DNA of 12,278 bases from JALYNX01 sp044867525. GTDB lineage: Bacteria > Actinomycetota > Acidimicrobiia > Spongiisociales > ZC4RG35. The position numbers and the translations under genes are program-made. Under the pieces are notes generated by a model, which was given only the letters and a program-made list of their open reading frames with translations, was not told the origin of the DNA and did not search any database. Shown piece by piece: positions 7,802-12,278 of the stretch (positions within the stretch are counted from its first letter, which is position 1; each line of letters opens with the position of its first letter). The DNA is taken from the NCBI GenBank assembly GCA_044867525.1, contig JBIOVB010000101.1:1-12278 (forward strand), written 5' to 3'.

Positions 7802-10123
7802 TCAGCCTCGGAAGACGTCGGGTGGGATCGGGTCCTGCTGGCGGCGTCGGGCGTTCAGCCCCGACAGGTACTGCTTGGGGAAATCGAAATCCGCGTAGCC
7901 GAGATCAATTGCGGCGTTGAGGGTCCAATAGGGATCGACGAGGTGTGGTCTCGCCAGGACGCAGAGATCCGCCCTCCCCGACACCAGGATGTTGTGCACG
8001 TCGTCGATGCTGGATACTGCGCCGACCGTCATGGTCGGGATCCCCACCTCGTGGCGGATCCGATCGCTGTAGGGCGTCTGGTAGAGACGGCCGTAGTCGG
8101 GGTCGGCGTCGATCGAGGTCTGTCCCGTGGAGACGTCGATGATGTCACACCCCAGCATCTTCAGCTGGGCAGCCAGGGCCACCGCATCATCACCATCGAA
8201 CCCGCCAGGGACCCAATCGGTGGCTGAGATTCGCACGGAGATCGGCTTGGAAGCGGGCCAGGCCGCGCGAACGGCGGCGAAGACCTCGAGGGGAAACCGC
8301 ATCCGGTTCTCGAGGGAGCCACCGTATTCGTCCCCACGTTGGTTGGACAGTGGGGTCAGGAAGCTGGAGACCAGGTAGCCATGGGCAAAATGGAGCTCGA
8401 GTAGGTCGAAGCCTGCAGCCTCGCCCCGCCTCGCCGCCGCCACGTGCTGGTCGATGACCATCTCCATGTCGGCCCGATTCATTTCCTTCGGGATCTGGCT
8501 GTCCGGCCGGTAGGGAATCGGCGAGGGGGCGATCAGGTCCCAATTCCCCGATTCCAGGGGCTCGGTGTCACCCTCCCACATCAGCTTCGTCGAGCCCTTG
8601 CGGCCCGAGTGGCCGATTTGCAGGCCGATCCTGGAATTGGTGTGCCCGTGAACGAAGTCGACCACCCCCGCCCATGCTGCTTCCTGCTCGTCGGTCCAGA
8701 TCCCCGTGCAGCCGGGGCTGATTCGCCCCTCCGCAGAGACGCAGGTCATCTCGGTCATCACCAAACCCGCCCCTCCGACGGCCCGGGCCCCGAGATGGAC
8801 CAGATGCCACTCGTTTGGCTTCCCGTCTACCGCTGTGTACTGATCCATGGGCGAGACGACGATGCGATTTGGCAGCACCAGCTCACGAAGCCGAAAGGGA
8901 TGGAACATGGGGGGAACGCCGGGCGTGACGGGCTCTGGTGCCCCGTGATCGGCACCGGCGTACCAGACGTCGACCTGCTTCATGTAGCCCGCGTCACGCA
9001 GCCGCAGATTGTCGTAGGTGACTCGCTGGCTACGGGTCAGCATGCTGAAGACGAACTGTTCCGGATCGAGGCCCCGATAACGGTCGGCGCCCTCGAACCA
9101 CTCGAGGCTGGCGCGGGCCGCTCGCTGCAGGCTCAGCACCTCAGGGCGCCTCGACCTCTCATACGCGGCCAGGGCGTCATGGAGCGGTGCTCCCGCGACC
9201 ACTGCCCCGGCCAGGGCGATGGCGTCCTCCATGGCCAGCTTGGTCCCCGAGCCCACCGAGAAATGCGCGGTGTGAGCGGCATCGCCGATGAGAACCACGT
9301 TCTCGTGATGCCACAAACGGCTGGTCACCGTCGGAAAGCGAAGCCATTTCGAGTTGTTCCCCAGGAGCCGACGGCCGTCGAGGTGTTTCGCGAAGAGCTC
9401 GGAGCACCGGTCGATCGCCAGCTCATCGCTGAATCCCGGCGGGAGAGCCTCCCCATCGGTGGCGTCGAGCCCGAGGGCAGACCAGGTCTCGGGTGAGGTC
9501 TCGACGATGAACGTGCTCCCCTCGTCGCTGTAGGGATAGACGTGGGCCCAGACCATCCCATGGTCCGTGTCGAGGAAGATGAAGTTGAACTCGGGAAAGA
9601 CCTTGTCTGTGCCGAACCACGCATATCGGTTTCGCCTCTCGTCGACACTGGGCTCGAGCTCGGCCGAGAGCTCCCTGCGCACCATCGAGTTGGCACCGTC
9701 CGCCCCCACGATCAGATCGGCATCGCCAAGGGTGGCGAGACCGGGTATGTCGACTCCGAACTCCAGCACGGCCCCAAGATCCCCGGCTCTCTCGGTGAGG
9801 GTTTCGAGCAGGCGCCTCCTGGAGATCGCCGAGAACCCGTGACCTCCGGATAGGAAGTCGCCACCGTCGGGATGGTGGACCCGGATGTCGCCCCAATGGC
9901 GAAAACCCCGTGCCAGCTGCTCGAAGCTCTCGAGATCGGCGGCCTCGAAGTTGTCCAGGGTCTCGTCACTGAAGACCACTCCGAAGCCGTAGGCATCCCC
10001 GGGTTGGTTCCGCTCCAGGACCCGCACCCGGTGTCCCGCGCCCTGATTGCGGAGCATGATCGCCAGATAGAGCCCGGCGGGGCCCCCACCGACGATCGTG
10101 ACCTTCAGCGGCCCACCGCTCAT
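7802..10123 (-). CDS. bifunctional aryl-CoA flavin monooxygenase / old-yellow-enzyme oxidoreductase (salicylyl-CoA 5-hydroxylase or 2-aminobenzoyl-CoA monooxygenase/reductase type)
   Basis: A 773-residue fusion. Residues 1-395 form a class A FAD monooxygenase with VGGGPAG at 11-17 (FAD dinucleotide site), LIVGADGANS at 137-146 (DG motif) and VVLIGDAAHTAHFSVGSGTK at 276-295 (GD motif). The linker FEGADRYRGLDPEQFVFSML and the downstream TYDNLRLRD are typical of this fusion family. Residues 405-773 form an old-yellow-enzyme TIM barrel: PNRIVVSPMDQYTA (418-431), GLQIGHSGRKG (500-510) and LLELHFAHGYLVSSFLTPLS (574-593), with a VGAVSSIDD and LARPHLVDPYW end. Described relatives hydroxylate and, in the aminobenzoyl case, also reduce CoA-activated salicylate or 2-aminobenzoate. 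No aryl-CoA ligase or ring-cleavage genes lie nearby, so the substrate is open. The ATG 10123 overlaps a possible 4-codon upstream ORF. Confidence 0.88.
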   Translation of the reverse strand: MSGGPLKVTIVGGGPAGLYLAIMLRNQGAGHRVRVLERNQPGDAYGFGVVFSDETLDNFEAADLESFEQLARGFRHWGDIRVHHPDGGDFLSGGHGFSAISRRRLLETLTERAGDLGAVLEFGVDIPGLATLGDADLIVGADGANSMVRRELSAELEPSVDERRNRYAWFGTDKVFPEFNFIFLDTDHGMVWAHVYPYSDEGSTFIVETSPETWSALGLDATDGEALPPGFSDELAIDRCSELFAKHLDGRRLLGNNSKWLRFPTVTSRLWHHENVVLIGDAAHTAHFSVGSGTKLAMEDAIALAGAVVAGAPLHDALAAYERSRRPEVLSLQRAARASLEWFEGADRYRGLDPEQFVFSMLTRSQRVTYDNLRLRDAGYMKQVDVWYAGADHGAPEPVTPGVPPMFHPFRLRELVLPNRIVVSPMDQYTAVDGKPNEWHLVHLGARAVGGAGLVMTEMTCVSAEGRISPGCTGIWTDEQEAAWAGVVDFVHGHTNSRIGLQIGHSGRKGSTKLMWEGDTEPLESGNWDLIAPSPIPYRPDSQIPKEMNRADMEMVIDQHVAAARRGEAAGFDLLELHFAHGYLVSSFLTPLSNQRGDEYGGSLENRMRFPLEVFAAVRAAWPASKPISVRISATDWVPGGFDGDDAVALAAQLKMLGCDIIDVSTGQTSIDADPDYGRLYQTPYSDRIRHEVGIPTMTVGAVSSIDDVHNILVSGRADLCVLARPHLVDPYWTLNAAIDLGYADFDFPKQYLSGLNARRRQQDPIPPDVFRG

Positions 10124-10147
10124 CTCAGCCCCATCGGCCGAACGTTA
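10120..10147 (-). promoter_or_regulatory. TAACGT promoter hexamer and putative 4-codon leaderless upstream ORF overlapping the monooxygenase start
   Basis: On the minus strand TAACGT (10142-10147) is followed by seven bases and ATG at 10134. That ATG opens ATG GGG CTG AGA TGA, ending at 10120, whose TGA overlaps the monooxygenase ATG (10121-10123) as ATGA. The main start has only GGGG as a weak Shine-Dalgarno. Translation coupled to a leaderless mini-ORF is therefore plausible, but it is inferred from geometry alone. Confidence 0.35.
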
Positions 10148-10164
10148 GGAGGATGCCGCCTCGA

Positions 10165-10192
10165 CCGGCCTTCGATGGCCGGCGAGGCCGGC
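10165..10192. other. two overlapping, mutually exclusive hairpins between the HTH and monooxygenase genes
   Basis: CCGGCC (10165-10170) can pair with GGCCGG (10177-10182) around TTCGAT. Alternatively GCCGGC (10178-10183) can pair with GCCGGC (10187-10192) around GAG. The two stems share the middle arm, so only one can form at a time. The second stem overlaps the last base of the HTH gene's TAG. No T-tract is present on the minus strand, so termination is possible but unproven. Confidence 0.35.
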
Positions 10193-10971
10193 TAGAGCCT
10201 CAGCGTGGAGAAGAAATCATCCCACCACGAGCCCAGCGCGTCGATGGTGCTGGAAAACGCCCAGAGCAGGATGATGACCAGGGCAACCAGGAGCACGACG
10301 GTGGCCAGGTTCCGGACCCGGTAGAGCTGGCGCTGGGAGGCATCCTCCATGTAGGAAGGCTCGACCATCGGCGGAGTGGCTGGGGACAGGAGGTAGGGCT
10401 CCGGAGGCTCGACGAATGCTGGAGTGGGAGTGGGCGAAGCCATGTTTGAAGTTACCGGTACTTTCCACAACGTTTCGTCGCGTGCCGTTGGTTCCCCGGC
10501 TGGAGCCAACTCTTCCTTGGACGCTTGGGGGACCGGCGTCGGTTCCTGTTCGATCTCCGTGGGCAGGGCGAGCGGTGGCTCCGAGACGTCATCGAGATCG
10601 AGCTCGAACACCGGGTAGTCGTCGACATCGACCGAGCCGACCTTTCGCTCTTCGGAGACCTGGGCCTCGGGCGCGGGCATCGTGGCGGGGCGGGACTCGG
10701 CGCTGAGGCTTGCAAGAGCCTGCTCGACAGTCGGGCTTGACTCCTGGACCGGCATCTCGAGGCCGGCTTTCTCGAAGAGTGAGCGCCGATCGATGTCGAG
10801 GACTGCGGCGAGGGCCGCTATCACCGCCCCGTCGTTGGGGACAGAGGTGTCCCTCTCCCAGCTTCGAATGGTCGTCGCCGAGCGCCCGACCAGCTCGGCG
10901 AGCTTCGCCTGGCTCATGCCGAGCTTGTTGCGGCGATAGCGAATCGTCCGTCCGAATGATCGTTCAGGCAT
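10192..10971 (-). CDS. membrane-anchored XRE-family helix-turn-helix protein
   Basis: A 259-residue protein with an N-terminal cro/C1-type HTH at about residues 7-65 (GRTIRYRRNKLGMSQAKLAE, then LVGRSATTIRSWERDTSVP). A long acidic and proline-rich linker follows at about 72-210, with little predicted structure and few basic residues. A single membrane segment lies at about 222-239 (LATVVLLVALVIILLWAF), preceded by RQLYRVRN, so the HTH should face the cytoplasm. A 20-residue tail rich in W, F and D (STIDALGSWWDDFFSTLRL) ends outside or on the membrane face. The layout resembles RodZ (HTH-linker-TM) but the HTH is of the plain XRE type and there is no large outer domain. ATG 10971 is chosen because the HTH begins directly after it; the open frame upstream to 11037 is low-complexity Arg/Ser. 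It may act as a membrane-tethered DNA-binding regulator; targets are unknown. Confidence 0.75.
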   Translation of the reverse strand: MPERSFGRTIRYRRNKLGMSQAKLAELVGRSATTIRSWERDTSVPNDGAVIAALAAVLDIDRRSLFEKAGLEMPVQESSPTVEQALASLSAESRPATMPAPEAQVSEERKVGSVDVDDYPVFELDLDDVSEPPLALPTEIEQEPTPVPQASKEELAPAGEPTARDETLWKVPVTSNMASPTPTPAFVEPPEPYLLSPATPPMVEPSYMEDASQRQLYRVRNLATVVLLVALVIILLWAFSSTIDALGSWWDDFFSTLRL

Positions 10972-10988
10972 CTCTAGGTTCGATGGTA
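10972..10988 (-). promoter_or_regulatory. candidate promoter of the HTH gene with very short leader
   Basis: TACCAT (10983-10988, minus strand) lies 11 bases before ATG 10971. The start point would fall 4-5 bases upstream of the ATG, too short for a Shine-Dalgarno. The remaining gap to the DUF385 stop (10989-11159) has no convincing gene. Confidence 0.35.
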
Positions 10989-11081
10989 CAAGTGGTCGCC
11001 GGCTGCGCCCGCGGCTCTTTACCCGTGATCCGGGCACTACATCCCAGCCGCAGGTGACTTTCGGCCCTCAATCACCCTCCC

Positions 11082-11126
11082 GTTCTCGGTAGGTTCTCGG
11101 TAAAGGAGCGAAAGGACCCCTCGGTA
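11082..11126. repeat. CTCGGTA repeat trio upstream of the HTH gene
   Basis: GTTCTCGGTA occurs at 11082-11091 and 11093-11102 as an 11-bp-period tandem. A shorter CTCGGTA lies at 11120-11126. The set is between the DUF385 stop and the HTH promoter, about 110-155 bases upstream of the HTH start. Helical-turn spacing would suit an operator, but no regulator can be assigned. Confidence 0.3.
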
Positions 11127-11159
11127 TGCGTGACGTCGAGCGGCACCTTCCGGTCGAGG

Positions 11160-11573
11160 TCAAGCAGGCTCCGCCGGCCGAAACCGTATGAACGGGGCCG
11201 TGTCCACGTAGTAGCCGAGATTGGCCGTCGCCTTCGCCGGCTCCACGCCCCAGCTCTCCGTGAGGGCCCGGAGAAGGATTGCGGACCGGCGCCCGGGATC
11301 GGGCTCCGACTCTCCGAGCATCGGCACTTCGGCGTCCAACCCCCGCTTCAGGTGGAGGGTGAATCGGGGATTGGCCTTGATGTTGGCCTCCCAATCACGC
11401 TTGAAGCCGGGGCGCCCGGTCAGGTAGTAGTCACCGTCGAACTGGTGGAAGTAGATCTCGACCCGCCTCGGCAGGCCGGTCTTCCGACCGATGGTGACGA
11501 TGTCGGCGATCCCACCCCGGTCGAGAGCCGCCTTGACGTCTTCTTCCATGACCTCGGCAACCTCCGTCGACAT
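11160..11573 (-). CDS. DUF385/Ddn-type F420-dependent (or flavin) oxidoreductase
   Basis: A 137-residue protein of the split beta-barrel nitroreductase family deazaflavin-dependent oxidoreductases (DUF385, as in mycobacterial Ddn), which use reduced coenzyme F420 to reduce quinones or other acceptors. The signature IVTIGRKTGLPRRVEIYF is at residues 25-42. DGDYYLTGRPG (47-57, the usual YLTG segment) and DWEANIKANPRFTLHLK (60-76) follow. The C-terminal half has GYYVDTAPFIRFRP. Length fits the family (about 130-150). ATG 11573 is preceded by GGGAAG with a six-base gap; an in-frame ATG at 11549 is an alternative. The frame continues open to 11756 but that stretch overlaps the divergent gene and lacks family similarity. 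FMN or heme binding instead of F420 cannot be excluded. It lies upstream of the HTH gene on the same strand with a 188-bp gap. Confidence 0.82.
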   Translation of the reverse strand: MSTEVAEVMEEDVKAALDRGGIADIVTIGRKTGLPRRVEIYFHQFDGDYYLTGRPGFKRDWEANIKANPRFTLHLKRGLDAEVPMLGESEPDPGRRSAILLRALTESWGVEPAKATANLGYYVDTAPFIRFRPAEPA

Positions 11574-11592
11574 GGCGATCTTCCCGAACCGG

Positions 11593-11604
11593 TAACTTGT
11601 GACG
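11593..11604 (+). promoter_or_regulatory. leaderless promoter of the FNR-like gene (TAACTT + 6 nt + ATG)
   Basis: TAACTT (11593-11598) is followed by GTGACG and ATG 11605. The in-frame GTG at 11599 would fall inside the promoter, so ATG is preferred. Only 31 bp separate this ATG from the divergent DUF385 start. Confidence 0.5.
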
Positions 11605-12278
11605 ATGGGCCAGAGAATCGAGGTGTCTGCCTCGGCGATCGGAACAGTTGCGCTCTTCAGCACCGATCGCTCGCTAACGGGCCAGGATGGGGTCGAGTTC
11701 TCCCCGGGGCTCATCGCCAGCGAGGAGCCGCCGGCAGAGCTGGCCCGTCGCCTCATCGCCGAGGACGACGGAATCGATCACGTTTACGTGCTTTCCAACA
11801 CGGTCACGGTGCGGCGGGGATCGGAGTGGGACGAGGACTCGCTGGCAGACGCAACCGACGTGATCAGTGGGCTCTTCATCCACTATCCGCCCGCCGACAG
11901 CTTCGTCTCCAGCGAGCAGGACGAGGCGCTCCGCACCCAGCATTACAACGCGACCTTGAGCGAGATTCGGGTGCACAATGAAGACCTCTGGGTGATGTGG
12001 GTCCGCCCCGACGAGCCGGTCGACCCCTTCCAACCAGGCCAGTACACGACATTGGCACTGGGCTATTGGGAGCCACGCTCCGACGAGGCCGTCGAGGACC
12101 TCCCACCCGGCCAGCGGGCCAAACTCGCACGCCGCTCGTATTCGGTCTCGAGCTCGATCGTCGACGGGGATGGCAACCTGCTCGAGCCCCGCTGGGACAG
12201 CGTCGAGTTCTACATCGTCAAGGTGCGACCCGGTGAGGAAGAGATCCCGGCTCTGACCCCTCGCATCTTCACCAAGGG
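11605..12278 (+). CDS. ferredoxin-NADP reductase-like flavoprotein with N-terminal Nfu-like domain, partial
   Basis: 224 codons are visible; the gene runs off the right edge. Residues about 14-96 resemble the Nfu/NifU N-terminal scaffold domain: DGVEFSPG at 28-35, AELARRLIAEDDGIDHVYVL at 44-63, then TVTVRRGSEWDEDSLADA and DVISGLF. Compare the family pattern SPLA-LF-I-GV--VF---FITV and its closing W--LK-xI segment. From about 110 the protein turns into a ferredoxin reductase-type FAD barrel: PFQPGQYTTLAL (141-152), and RSYS at 177-180 is the FAD-binding RxYS motif, followed by VEFYIVKV. The NAD(P) domain would lie beyond the edge. The Nfu part lacks the CxxC of the Nfu C-terminal domain, which binds the Fe-S cluster. 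Suggested role: NADPH-driven electron transfer linked to Fe-S handling (inferred). ATG 11605 follows a leaderless -10 hexamer. Confidence 0.7.
   Translation, partial: MGQRIEVSASAIGTVALFSTDRSLTGQDGVEFSPGLIASEEPPAELARRLIAEDDGIDHVYVLSNTVTVRRGSEWDEDSLADATDVISGLFIHYPPADSFVSSEQDEALRTQHYNATLSEIRVHNEDLWVMWVRPDEPVDPFQPGQYTTLALGYWEPRSDEAVEDLPPGQRAKLARRSYSVSSSIVDGDGNLLEPRWDSVEFYIVKVRPGEEEIPALTPRIFTK

Noticed and set aside
8444..9496. 350-codon plus-strand ORF inside the monooxygenase fusion
   Set aside because: Antisense shadow of a gene with intact motifs in both domains.
11126..11191. 21-residue plus-strand ORF after GGAGCGAAAGGA
   Set aside because: Purine-rich run is poorly spaced, and the ORF overlaps the DUF385 3' end; no support beyond an ATG.
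11574..11756. 61-residue N-terminal extension of the DUF385 protein
   Set aside because: Antisense to the Nfu-like part of the divergent gene and without family similarity.

Overview
The window is about 12.3 kb of high-GC DNA. It most likely comes from the chromosome of an actinobacterium, perhaps a deep-branching one such as Acidimicrobiia or Thermoleophilia; the lineage is inferred. Supporting signs are a SigB-like group 2 sigma factor, an F420-type (DUF385/Ddn) oxidoreductase, an actinobacterial-style salicylyl-CoA hydroxylase/oxidoreductase fusion, heme A synthase, and many starts that look leaderless (a TANNNT hexamer six bases before ATG or GTG). I see no insertion sequence, prophage, CRISPR array, rRNA or tRNA. 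It reads as ordinary, densely packed core chromosome.

Layout. A sigma-70 gene runs off the left edge on the minus strand (1-872). A 371-bp gene-free leader with iterated GTGAA(C/T)(C/T)C motifs separates it from a SixA-like phosphohistidine phosphatase gene (minus). Three divergent pairs follow: sixA-like/LysE exporter, peroxiredoxin-like/DUF255 thioredoxin-domain protein, and ctaA/cystathionine beta-synthase-type enzyme. The start codons in each pair are 57-59 bp apart. A small DUF1761 membrane protein lies between the DUF255 gene and ctaA. Next comes a 281-bp intergenic stretch (7521-7801) with a GC-rich hairpin, two copies of GACCACCTCC and a plus-strand intrinsic terminator; part of it imitates the 3' tail of 16S rRNA. 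The rest is mainly minus strand: a 773-residue flavin monooxygenase/old-yellow-enzyme fusion, a membrane-anchored HTH protein and a DUF385 protein. Divergent from the last, and running off the right edge, is a ferredoxin-NADP reductase-like protein with an apparent Nfu N-terminal domain.

Functional reading. Many products concern redox, flavin, F420, heme or sulfur chemistry, but they sit in separate short transcription units and no single pathway operon is visible. The most notable points are the repeated leaderless divergent promoter geometry, the 16S-tail-like intergenic region, the Nfu-like/FNR fusion, the membrane-tethered HTH protein, and a possible 4-codon leaderless upstream ORF that overlaps the monooxygenase start as ATGA. 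All calls come from reading the sequence; no database search was run.
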